Of a stretch of DNA of 64,000 nt, positions 48,991 through 58,527 are shown piece by piece; positions within the stretch are counted from its first letter, which is position 1, and the number at the start of each line of letters is the position of its first letter. The stretch is from Rhizobium lusitanum (GTDB lineage Bacteria > Pseudomonadota > Alphaproteobacteria > Rhizobiales > Rhizobiaceae), in the NCBI RefSeq assembly GCF_014189535.1, contig NZ_CP050308.1, positions 1,959,501 through 2,023,500 on the forward strand, written 5' to 3'. The position numbers and the translations under genes were made by a program. The notes beneath the pieces were generated by a model. That model worked only from the letters and a program-made list of their open reading frames with translations, was not told where the DNA came from and made no database searches.

Positions 48991-49467
48991 ATGGCCACGA
49001 TCAATTCCACCAGCTTCAGCGGCGATACGCTGGAGATCATTGCCTTCCGGCTTCACGATCAGGAATTCTGCGTCAAGACCACCACGATCCGCGAAATCCG
49101 CGGCTGGGCGCCGTCGACGCCGATCCCGCATGCGCCGGCTGACGTCATCGGCGTCATGAACCTGCGCGGCTCAGTCATCCCAATTATCGATCTCGCCTAC
49201 AAGCTGGGCATGCAGAGCACGGTCGCCAATGAACGCAGCGCCATCGTCGTGGCGGAAGTCCATAACATGGTCATCGGCATGCTGGTCGATCGCGTATCCG
49301 ATATCCTGACGATTGGCGCCGACCAGGTTCAGCCCGTCCCGGAAGTCACCGCTTCCTTCGACCGCGCCTACTGCGAAGGCATCATCGCCACTGAAAATGG
49401 CATGATCTGCTTCCTGAACCTTGCCAAGATGTTCAAGGAAAGCGAAGCCGAAGAACTCGCCGCCTGA
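48991..49467 (+). CDS. cheW: CheW-like chemotaxis coupling protein
   Basis: The 158-residue CheW domain protein (AFRLHDQEFCVKTTTIREIR, VIGVMNLRGSVIPIIDL, VDRVSDIL) would couple chemoreceptors to CheA. It is orphan, with no other chemotaxis gene nearby. GGGAAG before ATG 48991 supports the start. A strong terminator follows. Confidence 0.9.
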   Translation: MATINSTSFSGDTLEIIAFRLHDQEFCVKTTTIREIRGWAPSTPIPHAPADVIGVMNLRGSVIPIIDLAYKLGMQSTVANERSAIVVAEVHNMVIGMLVDRVSDILTIGADQVQPVPEVTASFDRAYCEGIIATENGMICFLNLAKMFKESEAEELAA

Positions 49468-49494
49468 GCGCCTGCTTTTCATTTCAGTCCCCAC

Positions 49495-49529
49495 AAAAAA
49501 GCCGCCCCGACATTCCGGGGCGGCTTTTT
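49495..49529. terminator. Bidirectional terminator between cheW and OFA transporter
   Basis: An A-run, GCCGCCCC (49501-49508), GGGGCGGC (49517-49524) and TTTTT serve both convergent genes. Confidence 0.9.
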
Positions 49530-49551
49530 ACATGCAAGTCGCGTGCCGGTT

Positions 49552-51213
49552 TCAGCCGAACAGCGCGAAGGTGCTCCTGATCGTCACCCAGACACCCCAC
49601 AGAAGCGGGATGCCGACGATCGCCCAGGCGATCAGCGCCTTGCCGTCGAACCCGCCCTTACCGATGCCGAATGAGCCCGTCGGGCCGGCATTGGCAGCGG
49701 CGGTCTTTGCCTGCAGCGCGGCCACTTCCCCATCCGACATGAACCATTTGTCCGCAAGCGGCCTCACCAGCGAGTTGGCAATCAGGCCCAAAGCCAGCAT
49801 GCCGGCAAGGATATACATGGTGAAGGTATAGAGCTGCGCGCCTTCGACGCCGGCAGCCTTCTGTGCCTCACGAATGTAGTTGACCACCACCGGACCGACG
49901 ATCCCGGCCGTCGCCCAGGCCGTCAGCAGCCGGCCATGGATGGCACCGACGAACTGCGTGCCGAAGATATCGGCGAGATAGGCCGGGATGGTGGCAAAGC
50001 CGCCGCCATACATCGAGAGAATGATGCAGAGAGCGCCGACGAACAGGACCTTGCTGTGAATGCCCGCCGCCCAGGGGGCAAGCAGGTAAAGCGCGATCCC
50101 GATGAGGAAGAAGCAGTAATAGGTATTCTTGCGGCCGATCTTGTCGGAGAGCGACGCCCAGAAGAAGCGCCCGCCGATATTGAAGAGCGACAGCAGACCG
50201 GCGAAACCGGCGGCAATGGCTGCGATGCCCGCCACTTGTTCCTTGCTGAGATCACCGAACTTCACATCCGGCAGGCCGATCAGCGCACCGCCGAAGATTT
50301 CCTGCAGCATCGGCGAAGCCATGCCGATGACGCCGATACCAGCCGAAACGTTGAGGCACAGCACCGCCCAGATCAGCCAGAATTGCTTGGTCTTGTGGGC
50401 GTTGCGCAGATGCACATGCTTGGTCGTGATCATCGTGCTCTTGGCGGCAGGAGGTGTCCAGCCTTCAGGGCGCCAGCCAGCTGGCGGCAGGCGATAGCCG
50501 AAGGCGCCGCCGATCATGAAAACGAAATAGATCGCCGCCATGACGACGAAGGTCTGCCAGACGCCGACCGAACCATCGACGCGGAAGTTGGTCATCAGCA
50601 GGTTGGCGAGCGGCGCGCCGATCATCGCTCCACCGCCGAAGCCCATGATCGCCATACCCGTCGCCATGCCGCGACGGTCGGGAAACCATTTGATTAGCGT
50701 CGAGACCGGCGAGATATAGCCGAGCCCAAGCCCGATACCGCCGATGACGCCCGCACCGATCCACATCAGCCAGAGCTGATGATAAAGGACGCCGATCGCG
50801 GCAATCAGGATACCGCCGCACCAGCAGCAAGCCGAGACGACGCCGGCCTTGCGCGGCCCCGCGCGTTCCAGCCAGCCGCCCCAGATGGCGGCCGAGGAAC
50901 CGAGCAGCACGAAAAACAGCGTATAGATCCAGCCGAGATCGCTGACGCGCCAATCGCAGCTCGTGGTAACCAAGGCAGAGAGAAGATTGAGGCTGGCGCA
51001 TTCGGCCGTCGGCGGCGTCGATGTGCCAAGTGCCTTCGACAACGGCAGCCAGAAGACGCTGAAACCATAGGCCATGCCGATGCAAAGATGGATCGCCAGG
51101 GCAGCCGGCGGCACCAGCCATCGGTTGAAGCCTGGCTTGGCGATGATGCGCTCGCGATCGAGCAGTCCCGGTGTCGCCGCACCTCTAGAAATATCCGTTT
51201 CCGCAGTCGCCAT
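49552..51213 (-). CDS. OFA-family MFS transporter (oxalate/formate type)
   Basis: The 553-residue protein has about twelve to fourteen hydrophobic segments and MFS patterns WFPDRRGMATGMAIMGFGGG and FWASLSDKIGRKN. A cytoplasmic loop near the middle (about residues 240-265) joins the halves. It lies downstream of the fds operon on the same strand, consistent with formate or a related small acid as substrate. GGAGGG eight bases before ATG 51213 sets the start. Confidence 0.88.
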   Translation of the reverse strand: MATAETDISRGAATPGLLDRERIIAKPGFNRWLVPPAALAIHLCIGMAYGFSVFWLPLSKALGTSTPPTAECASLNLLSALVTTSCDWRVSDLGWIYTLFFVLLGSSAAIWGGWLERAGPRKAGVVSACCWCGGILIAAIGVLYHQLWLMWIGAGVIGGIGLGLGYISPVSTLIKWFPDRRGMATGMAIMGFGGGAMIGAPLANLLMTNFRVDGSVGVWQTFVVMAAIYFVFMIGGAFGYRLPPAGWRPEGWTPPAAKSTMITTKHVHLRNAHKTKQFWLIWAVLCLNVSAGIGVIGMASPMLQEIFGGALIGLPDVKFGDLSKEQVAGIAAIAAGFAGLLSLFNIGGRFFWASLSDKIGRKNTYYCFFLIGIALYLLAPWAAGIHSKVLFVGALCIILSMYGGGFATIPAYLADIFGTQFVGAIHGRLLTAWATAGIVGPVVVNYIREAQKAAGVEGAQLYTFTMYILAGMLALGLIANSLVRPLADKWFMSDGEVAALQAKTAAANAGPTGSFGIGKGGFDGKALIAWAIVGIPLLWGVWVTIRSTFALFG

Positions 51214-51331
51214 GAACAACCCTCCTTGTTTCTGAGACCGGCATTCCCCAATAATTCCGCCTTGTACAGCGGTCGTGGACGGATTTCCCCCTCCATCCAA
51301 TAGTTTTTAAATATCAAAGACAAAGACCAGC

Positions 51332-51589
51332 TCAGTCCTGCTTGACCGGCTCCGGTCTGTGGATCAGTGAAGCTGCCTCCAGCACCAGCGGAGCCAGCCC
51401 GTTGTCGCCATGATCGATGATCTCAAAAAGCTGTCGCCGCATGCGCGGCTCCCAGAATTTATTGATATGCGTGGCAACACCCTGCACCGCTTCATGCGCC
51501 GGCTGCGTCTTGAAGAAGGTGGCGATCTGGTTCGCCATATAGACGAGCTTCGTGGCGGTCTTGCCGTGATGCGTTTCATCAAGCGACAT
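51332..51589 (-). CDS. fdsD: NAD-dependent formate dehydrogenase delta subunit
   Basis: The 85-residue FdsD-like protein (KLVYMANQIATFFKTQ, HINKFWEPRMRRQLFE) is needed for formate dehydrogenase maturation or stability in related operons. Its ATG overlaps the end of fdhD by 11 bases. Confidence 0.9.
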   Translation of the reverse strand: MSLDETHHGKTATKLVYMANQIATFFKTQPAHEAVQGVATHINKFWEPRMRRQLFEIIDHGDNGLAPLVLEAASLIHRPEPVKQD

Positions 51590-52406
51590 CGGCGATGCTC
51601 CCAGGAGTAATACGCTGTGGATGGGTGAAAATCTCGAAATCGTCGCCGCGCACCAGCGCCACCAGCGTCATACCGGCCTCATCGGCCGTGCGGATGGCAA
51701 GCGCCGTCGGCGCGGAAATGGCGACAAGAACCGAACTGCCCAGGATCGCCGCCTTCTGCACCATCTCGACAGACAATCGGCTGGTGACCGCAACGACGCC
51801 ATCGGTGCCCTTGTGGCCGGAGCGAATGACGGCGCCGCAAAGCTTGTCCAACGCATTGTGGCGCCCGACATCCTCGCGCACGGCGATCAATCCCTTGCCC
51901 GGAATATAAAACCCGGCCCCATGCACGGCGCGGGTCTCGCGATGCAAGGGCTGCGCGTCATTGAGAAGCGCGATGGCGCGGACGATATCCTCATGGGACA
52001 ACGTCAGCGCGACAGCGGAGACATCCGGCACCTTGCGCACCGCCTGCTCGATCGATTCGATACCGCAAAGGCCGCAGCCGACCGGCCCGGCCATATGCCG
52101 CCGCCGGACACGCAGGGCATCGGCGACGTCATCGACCAGGGTGATCTGCACATCGATCCCCTGCTCGTCTTCGACAGGTTCGACGGCGGCGATCTGATCG
52201 ATATCGGTGATGATGCCCTCGGTCAGGCTGAACCCGATGGCGAAATCCTCGAGATCGTCTGGCGTTCCCATCATCACCGCATGCGAAGAGCCGCCATAGG
52301 AAAAGGCGATCGGAACTTCTTCCGGCACGATGCGCGAGCTGGAGCGGACGACGCCGTTGCGGCGCGCGGTTTCGGGGACGGTGGTCGTGGGGGTGAATTT
52401 GGTCAT
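51579..52406 (-). CDS. fdhD: Formate dehydrogenase sulfurtransferase FdhD
   Basis: The 275-residue FdhD passes sulfur from IscS to the molybdenum cofactor of formate dehydrogenase. The conserved Cys pair is in GPVGCGLCGIES, and the C-terminal part has REDVGRHNALDKLCG. I chose ATG 52406, which sits 13 bases after the fdsA stop and follows an AGG site; an earlier start would overlap fdsA. Confidence 0.93.
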   Translation of the reverse strand: MTKFTPTTTVPETARRNGVVRSSSRIVPEEVPIAFSYGGSSHAVMMGTPDDLEDFAIGFSLTEGIITDIDQIAAVEPVEDEQGIDVQITLVDDVADALRVRRRHMAGPVGCGLCGIESIEQAVRKVPDVSAVALTLSHEDIVRAIALLNDAQPLHRETRAVHGAGFYIPGKGLIAVREDVGRHNALDKLCGAVIRSGHKGTDGVVAVTSRLSVEMVQKAAILGSSVLVAISAPTALAIRTADEAGMTLVALVRGDDFEIFTHPQRITPGSIADVA

Positions 52407-52419
52407 TAGCCTGCCGAAC

Positions 52420-55299
52420 TCACTCTGCGGCCTCCATTTTTCCAACAATCCGACGAGACTGCCGGGCCTGTTCGTCATAGTCGATCTGCCATTGCGACGG
52501 ACCGTTTGACGGCGAGACCTGTACCGCTGTTACCTTATATTCCGGGCAATTCGTCGCCCAGTCGGAATAGTCGGTCGTGATGACGTTCGCCTGCGTATCG
52601 GGATGATGGAAGGTCGTATAGACGACGCCCGGCGCGACGCGGTCGGTGATCAGCGCACGCAACGTCGTATCGCCGGAACGGCTGGCAAGCTTGATCCAGT
52701 CGCCCTCGCGAATGCCGCGCTGTTCGGCATCGTGCGGATGCATCTCCAGCCGGTCCTCGGAATGCCACATGACGTTCTCGGTGCGCCGCGTCTGCGCGCC
52801 GACATTGTACTGGCTGAGAATGCGCCCAGTCGTCAGCAGCAGCGGGAAGCGAGGGCCGGTGCGTTCGTCGGTCGCGACATATTCCGTGCGGATGAACTTG
52901 CCCTTACCGCGCACGAAACCGTCGACATGCATGATCGGCGAGCCCAGTGGCGTCTTCTCGTTGCAGGGCCACTGCACCGAACCCATTTTCTCCAGATAGT
53001 GGTAGGAAACTAGGGCGAAGCTCGGCGTCGTCGCGGCGATCTCGTCCATGATTTCGGAGGGGTGCTGGTAGTTCCAGCCAAGTCCCATGGCCTGCGCCAT
53101 CTTCTGCGTCACCTCCCAGTCGGCATAGCCGTTGCGCGGGCTCATCACCTTTCGCACGCGGTTGATGCGGCGCTCGGCATTGGTGAAGGTGCCGTCTTTC
53201 TCGAGGAAGGTCGAACCGGGCAGGAAGACATGGGCGTAGTTGGCCGTCTCGTTCAGGAAGAGATCATGGACGATGACGCATTCCATCGCGGCAAGGCCGG
53301 CGGCGACATGCTTGGTGTCCGGATCGGACTGCAAGATGTCCTCGCCCTGGATGTAGAGACCCTTGAACGTGCCATCGACAGCGGCATCGAGCATGTTCGG
53401 AATGCGCAGGCCCGGCTCGTTGTTGAGCGTCACGCCCCATAGCTTTTCGAAGATATCGCGCGTCGCATCGTCGGAGACATGGCGATAGCCCGGCAGCTCG
53501 TGCGGGAAGGAACCCATGTCGCAGGAACCCTGGACATTGTTCTGGCCGCGCAGCGGGTTCACGCCGACGCCGGGACGGCCGATATTGCCGGTGACCATCG
53601 CGAGATTGGCGATCGCCATGACCGTCGTCGAGCCCTGGCTATGCTCGGTGACGCCGAGACCATAATAGATCGCGCCGTTACCGCCCTTGGCGAAGAGGCG
53701 AGCCGCACCCCGCACGAGATCGGCGGGAACGTTGGTGAATTTTTCCGTCTCTTCCGGGCTATGCTGCGGCTCGGCGACGAAAGCCGCCCAATCCTCGAAT
53801 TCCGACCAGTCGCAGCGCTCGCGAATGAATTTTTCGTCGAAGAGGCCTTCGGTGACGATCACATGGGCGAGTGCCGTCAGCAGGGCGACATTGGTGCCAG
53901 GCTTGAGCGGCAAGTGATAGCTTGCCTCGACATGCGGCGTACGCACCAGATCGATGCGGCGCGGATCGATGACGATCAGTTTGGCGCCCTGGCGCAACCG
54001 CTTCTTCAGGCGCGAGCCGAAGACCGGATGGCCGTCGGTCGGATTAGCGCCGATAACGATGACAACATCGGAATGCTCGACGCTGTCGAAATTCTGCGTG
54101 CCGGCCGAAGTGCCGAAGGCCTGGCCAAGGCCATAGCCGGTCGGTGAGTGGCAGACACGGGCGCAGGTGTCGACATTGTTGTTGCCGAAGCCGGCGCGGA
54201 TCAGCTTCTGCACCAGGAAGGTCTCTTCGTTGGTGCAGCGCGACGATGTGATGCCACCGACGGATTCGCGGCCATACTGATACTGGATGCGCCGGATTTC
54301 CGTGGCGACATGCGCGAAGGCCTCATCCCAGGTGACTTCGCGCCAGGGGTCGGTGATCTTCTCGCGCACCATCGGATTGAGAATGCGGTCCTGATGCGTC
54401 GAATAGCCATAGGCGAAGCGACCCTTGACGCAGGAATGGCCGCGATTGGCCTGGCCATCCTTCCACGGCACCATGCGCACCAATTCCTCGCCGCGCATCT
54501 CCGCCTTGAAGGAACAGCCAACGCCGCAATAGGCGCAGGTGGTGACGACGGAATGTTCGGGCTGGCCGATCGCGATCACCGACTTTTCCGTCAGCGTCGC
54601 GGTTGGACAGGCCTGCACGCAGGCGCCGCAGGAAACGCATTCCGAATCGATGAAATGCTCATGCATGCCGGGCGACACACGCGAACCGAACCCCCGGCCC
54701 TCAATGGTCAGCGCGAACGTGCCCTGCACCTCTTCGCAAGCGCGGACGCAGCGGGAGCAGACGATGCATTTCGAGGGGTCATAGGTGAAATAGGGATTGG
54801 ACTCGTCCTTCGGCATCCATTTCAGATTGATGTCGCCGCTATTGCGCGCCTTGACGTGATTGTCGCCCTCATAGCCGTAACGCACGTCGCGCAGGCCAAC
54901 CGCGCCGGCCATGTCCTGCAGCTCGCAGTCGCCATTGGCGGCACAGGTCAGACAGTCGAGCGGATGATCGGAGATATAAAGCTCCATCACGCCGCGGCGG
55001 ATATCCTTGAGCCGGTTGGTCTGGGTGTGCACCACCATGCCCGGCGAAACCGGTGTCGTGCAGGACGAAGGCGTGCCATTGCGGCCTTCGATCTCGACGA
55101 GACAGAGGCGGCAGGAGCCGAAAGCATCGACCATGTCGGTGGCGCAGAGCTTCGGCACCTGAATGCCCGCTTCCATCGAGGCGCGCATGATCGACGTGCC
55201 CTCGGGCACGGTGATCGGACGGCCATCGACGGTCAGTGTCACCAGAGTTTCTGAGAGGGAGGCGGGCGTGCCGTAGTCGATTTCGGGAACGAGGGACAT
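52420..55299 (-). CDS. fdsA: NAD-dependent formate dehydrogenase alpha subunit
   Basis: The 959-residue catalytic subunit oxidises formate to CO2 at a Mo-bis-PGD centre. Cofactors are readable: [2Fe-2S] at C52/C63/C66/C80, a His-Cys3 cluster around H112-C125, two ferredoxin [4Fe-4S] clusters (C178-C188 and C221-C231), a further [4Fe-4S] (C255, C258, C262, C290), and the Mo ligand Cys in VCHSPT (C383). All are present, so this is a functional FdsA-type enzyme with Cys, not selenocysteine. The gene is five bases after fdsB. Confidence 0.96.
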   Translation of the reverse strand: MSLVPEIDYGTPASLSETLVTLTVDGRPITVPEGTSIMRASMEAGIQVPKLCATDMVDAFGSCRLCLVEIEGRNGTPSSCTTPVSPGMVVHTQTNRLKDIRRGVMELYISDHPLDCLTCAANGDCELQDMAGAVGLRDVRYGYEGDNHVKARNSGDINLKWMPKDESNPYFTYDPSKCIVCSRCVRACEEVQGTFALTIEGRGFGSRVSPGMHEHFIDSECVSCGACVQACPTATLTEKSVIAIGQPEHSVVTTCAYCGVGCSFKAEMRGEELVRMVPWKDGQANRGHSCVKGRFAYGYSTHQDRILNPMVREKITDPWREVTWDEAFAHVATEIRRIQYQYGRESVGGITSSRCTNEETFLVQKLIRAGFGNNNVDTCARVCHSPTGYGLGQAFGTSAGTQNFDSVEHSDVVIVIGANPTDGHPVFGSRLKKRLRQGAKLIVIDPRRIDLVRTPHVEASYHLPLKPGTNVALLTALAHVIVTEGLFDEKFIRERCDWSEFEDWAAFVAEPQHSPEETEKFTNVPADLVRGAARLFAKGGNGAIYYGLGVTEHSQGSTTVMAIANLAMVTGNIGRPGVGVNPLRGQNNVQGSCDMGSFPHELPGYRHVSDDATRDIFEKLWGVTLNNEPGLRIPNMLDAAVDGTFKGLYIQGEDILQSDPDTKHVAAGLAAMECVIVHDLFLNETANYAHVFLPGSTFLEKDGTFTNAERRINRVRKVMSPRNGYADWEVTQKMAQAMGLGWNYQHPSEIMDEIAATTPSFALVSYHYLEKMGSVQWPCNEKTPLGSPIMHVDGFVRGKGKFIRTEYVATDERTGPRFPLLLTTGRILSQYNVGAQTRRTENVMWHSEDRLEMHPHDAEQRGIREGDWIKLASRSGDTTLRALITDRVAPGVVYTTFHHPDTQANVITTDYSDWATNCPEYKVTAVQVSPSNGPSQWQIDYDEQARQSRRIVGKMEAAE

Positions 55300-55304
55300 G
55301 GATC

Positions 55305-56861
55305 TTACTCCGCCGCTTCAATCAAAGGGACCGGAGCGAAATCCTCCGGAAAATGCGTCATCGCGCTCATCACCGGATAGGGCGTGAAGCCCCCGAGCGC
55401 ACAGAGTGAACCAAACTTCATCGTGTTGCAGAGATCGGCAAGCAGGACCCGGTTCTTCTCGGGCTCGATGCCACGCGCGATCTTGTCGGCCGTCTCGACG
55501 CCGCGGGTCGAGCCGATGCGGCAGGGCGTGCACTTGCCGCAGCTTTCCACTGCGCAGAACTCCATCGCGAAACGCGCCTGCTTCAGCATGTCGGCGGTAT
55601 CGTCAAACACGACGATGCCGGCATGGCCGATGAGGCCATCCTTGGCCGCGAAGGATTCGTAGTCGAACGGCGTATCGAACAAAGCGCGCGGAAAGTACGC
55701 GCCCAACGGGCCGCCGACCTGCACCGCCTTCACCGGTCGTCCCGTCACTGTCCCGCCGCCGATCTTGTCGATGATATCGCCGAGCGATAGGCCGAAGGCC
55801 GTCTCGTAGAGGCCGCCATATTTCACATTGCCCGCGATCTGCAGCGGGATGGTACCGCGCGAGCGGCCCATGCCGAAGTCACGGTAGAAGGCAGCGCCCT
55901 TGTCCATGATCACGGGCACGGAGGCGAGCGAGATGACGTTGTTGATGACGGTCGGACAGTCGAACAGGCCCTTATGCGCCGGCAGCGGCGGCTTGGCGCG
56001 CACAATGCCGCGCTTGCCTTCCAGGCTGTTGAGCAGCGCCGTCTCCTCGCCGCAGACATAGGCGCCGGCGCCGGTGCGGATCTCGATGTCGAAGGCCTTA
56101 CCGGAGCCAAGCACGGAGGCTCCGAGAATACCGGCTCCTCTGGCGATTTCCACGGCTTGCGTCATCGCGGCGATGGCATGCGGATATTCCGAGCGCGCAT
56201 AGACGAAGCCCTTGGTCGCGCCGGTCGCAAGGCCTGATATCGCCATGCCCTCGATGAGGACGAAGGGATCACCCTCCATGATCATCCGGTCGGCAAACGT
56301 ACCGCTGTCACCCTCGTCGGCATTGCAGACGATGTATTTGCGTGTCCCAGGCGCATCGAGCACCGTCTTCCATTTGATACCGGTCGGAAAGCCCGCGCCG
56401 CCACGGCCGCGCAGGCCGGAATCGGTAACGTCCTTGACGATATCGGCCGCAGCCATGGCGACAGCACGACGCAGGCCCTTGAGACCGCCATGGGCTTCAT
56501 AATCTTCCAGCGAAAGGGGGTCGATGATGCCGCAGCGGGCGAAGGTCAGGCGGGTTTGTTCCTTAAGGAATGGGAGGTTTTCGACCTCCCCAAGACAGAG
56601 CGGAGGCGCGCTGCCATCGATCAATCCGGCATCGAACAGCGCCGGCACATCCTTGGCCTTGACCGGCCCATAGCCGATGCGCTTGCCGTCAACTTCCACT
56701 TCGACCAGCGGCTCCAGCCAGAACATGCCGCGCGAACCGTTGCGCACGATCTGCGCATCCAGGCCACGGCTGGCGATTTCCTGTGCGATAGCCTTGGCTA
56801 CCTTCTCGGCGCCGAGCGAAAGAGCCGCCGCATCGCGAGGAACATAAATCTTCACCGTCAT
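55305..56861 (-). CDS. fdsB: Formate dehydrogenase beta subunit (NADH/FMN)
   Basis: FdsB (518 residues) transfers electrons to NAD+. An N-terminal thioredoxin-like part is followed by a NuoF-like core with SGLRGRGGAGFPTGIKW and a C-terminal [4Fe-4S] site ESCGKCTPCRIGSTRG. Its ATG overlaps fdsG by four bases. Confidence 0.95.
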   Translation of the reverse strand: MTVKIYVPRDAAALSLGAEKVAKAIAQEIASRGLDAQIVRNGSRGMFWLEPLVEVEVDGKRIGYGPVKAKDVPALFDAGLIDGSAPPLCLGEVENLPFLKEQTRLTFARCGIIDPLSLEDYEAHGGLKGLRRAVAMAAADIVKDVTDSGLRGRGGAGFPTGIKWKTVLDAPGTRKYIVCNADEGDSGTFADRMIMEGDPFVLIEGMAISGLATGATKGFVYARSEYPHAIAAMTQAVEIARGAGILGASVLGSGKAFDIEIRTGAGAYVCGEETALLNSLEGKRGIVRAKPPLPAHKGLFDCPTVINNVISLASVPVIMDKGAAFYRDFGMGRSRGTIPLQIAGNVKYGGLYETAFGLSLGDIIDKIGGGTVTGRPVKAVQVGGPLGAYFPRALFDTPFDYESFAAKDGLIGHAGIVVFDDTADMLKQARFAMEFCAVESCGKCTPCRIGSTRGVETADKIARGIEPEKNRVLLADLCNTMKFGSLCALGGFTPYPVMSAMTHFPEDFAPVPLIEAAE

Positions 56862-57337
56862 TGGCGCGCCTCCCTCACGAGGTCTTCCACACCTTCGTCG
56901 TCCAGCCGACCATGCAGCTCGCTGTCCAGCATCGCCGCCGGCGCACAGGCGCAGAGCCCGAGACAGTAGACCGGCTCCAGCGTCACGCTGCCATCAAGCG
57001 TCGTCTGATGAAAATCGATGCCGAGCAGCCGTTTGACGCGCTCCGCCAACTGATCGGCACCCATCGACTGACAAGCCTCGGCACGACAGAGCTTCAGGAC
57101 ATGGCGGCCGGCGGGATGATCGCGGTAATCATGATAGAAGGTCATGACGCCGTGCACTTCGGCGCGCGACAAATTCAGGGCCTTGGCGATCAGCGGCAGC
57201 GTATCCTGCGGCACATAGCCGAACTCCTCCTGGATCCCATGCAGGATCGGCAGGAGCGGCCCTTCCATCGATTTCATGGTGTCGATAATCACGCCAGCAC
57301 GGGCCGCGATTGCGTCCGAGCCAAGATGCAAACTCAT
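56858..57337 (-). CDS. fdsG: Formate dehydrogenase gamma subunit (NuoE-like)
   Basis: The 159-residue [2Fe-2S] subunit has the four cysteines C84, C89, C125 and C129 (CRAEAC, CLGLC). GGGAGGGC before ATG 57337 defines the start. It is first in the fdsG-fdsB-fdsA-fdhD-fdsD operon. Confidence 0.94.
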   Translation of the reverse strand: MSLHLGSDAIAARAGVIIDTMKSMEGPLLPILHGIQEEFGYVPQDTLPLIAKALNLSRAEVHGVMTFYHDYRDHPAGRHVLKLCRAEACQSMGADQLAERVKRLLGIDFHQTTLDGSVTLEPVYCLGLCACAPAAMLDSELHGRLDDEGVEDLVREARQ

Positions 57338-57438
57338 AAACAGCCCTCCCAGGCTTCCTCCATAAACACGCATCGACGCGTGCTACATTCGGAGAGTCGC
57401 AGGGAAGAGCCGAAGGATCAATAAGCGAGTCCCGTCAA

Positions 57439-57459
57439 TCGATAGGAAATTCCTATCGA
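57439..57459. promoter_or_regulatory. LysR-type operator candidate upstream of fds
   Basis: TCGATAGGAA-A-TTCCTATCGA is a perfect 10-bp dyad containing T-N11-A. It overlaps the stop codon of the lysR gene and lies about 100 bases before fdsG, fitting a regulator site for the fds operon. Confidence 0.65.
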
Positions 57460-58349
57460 CCTTTCTCACTTTCCGCGAGCAATCGCGCCTCGTGCAACAA
57501 GGCCGAGACGAGCGGCGTGAACGGCTCACGATGGGTAGCGACCAGGCCGACGAGATGTTCGGCATCCGGTTCGGTGATCGGGATCTTGTGAATATCGGAG
57601 GGAAAACCAAAGGAATCGGCGATATTCTTCGGCATGATGCTCGCCCAGCGTCCCGTCTGGACATGGGAAAACAACACGATCATCGAATTGGATTCCAGCG
57701 TCGGTCGCACCGTCGCGCCGGCTTCGGCGAGATGGCGGTTGATGATCCGGCGGTTCTGCATGTCTGCAGTCAATAGACAAAGCCGAAGATCGCCGACTTC
57801 CTTCCAGGTCACGCTTGCGCGCTCGGAGAGCGGACTGCCCGCCGCCGTGATCAGATGATAGCGCTCGGCGTAAAGCGGCACGCTGGTAACCCTGCCGAGC
57901 GGTTCGTTCTCCAGGTAGGTGATGCCGGCATCGATCTCTAGATTTTCGAGCAGGCTCAGCACCTGCAGCGAATTGCGCGAGATGATGGAGAAAGTGACGT
58001 CGGGATGCCGTTCCTGAAACGGCGCCGTGATCTTCGGCACCATGGCAAGCGCCGTCGGGATGGCCGCGATGCGGATATGACCGGCAAGCCCCTTGTGCGC
58101 CGCCCGCATTTCCTCCCGCATCGTCCTGGTATCGCCGACGATGCGCCGCGCCCATTCCAGCACCCGCTGCCCTTCCGGCGTCAACCCCTGGAAGCGTGAG
58201 CCGCGACTGACGAGCATGACCCCGAGCTGATCCTCCAGCTGCCTGATCGCCGCCGACAGTGTCGGCTGCGTCACCCCGCATTCCTCCGCGGCGCGGCCGA
58301 AATGCTTCTGGTTGGCAAGCGCGATAAAGAATTCCAGCTTGTCGATCAT
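57453..58349 (-). CDS. LysR-type regulator of the formate operon
   Basis: The 298-residue LysR protein has an N-terminal winged HTH (FGRAAEECGVTQPTLSAAIR) and a periplasmic-binding-like effector domain. It precedes fdsG on the same strand, the arrangement of fdsR/oxyR-like regulators of formate dehydrogenase. The ATG follows GGGAGAG inside an inverted repeat. Confidence 0.88.
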   Translation of the reverse strand: MIDKLEFFIALANQKHFGRAAEECGVTQPTLSAAIRQLEDQLGVMLVSRGSRFQGLTPEGQRVLEWARRIVGDTRTMREEMRAAHKGLAGHIRIAAIPTALAMVPKITAPFQERHPDVTFSIISRNSLQVLSLLENLEIDAGITYLENEPLGRVTSVPLYAERYHLITAAGSPLSERASVTWKEVGDLRLCLLTADMQNRRIINRHLAEAGATVRPTLESNSMIVLFSHVQTGRWASIMPKNIADSFGFPSDIHKIPITEPDAEHLVGLVATHREPFTPLVSALLHEARLLAESEKGR

Positions 58350-58375
58350 TTAACTCTCCCGAGAAGAAGAGTTAA
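58350..58375. repeat. Inverted repeat at the lysR ribosome site
   Basis: TTAACTCT (58350-58357) and AGAGTTAA (58368-58375) form an 8-bp dyad directly before the ATG. In the mRNA it would pair with part of the GGGAGAG ribosome site. Confidence 0.6.
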
Positions 58376-58527
58376 GCAGGCTGACGCTGGAGTGCAATCG
58401 CCACAACAGCGATTGCAGCGGCTTTGCTCCCGATACGGTCTTCAGGCTATCGCAAAAGCCCCTGAGGACATGACTTTTGTGGCAGACTTCTTCTCGGATT
58501 CCACGGGGACTAGAAGGTGCGCTGAGA

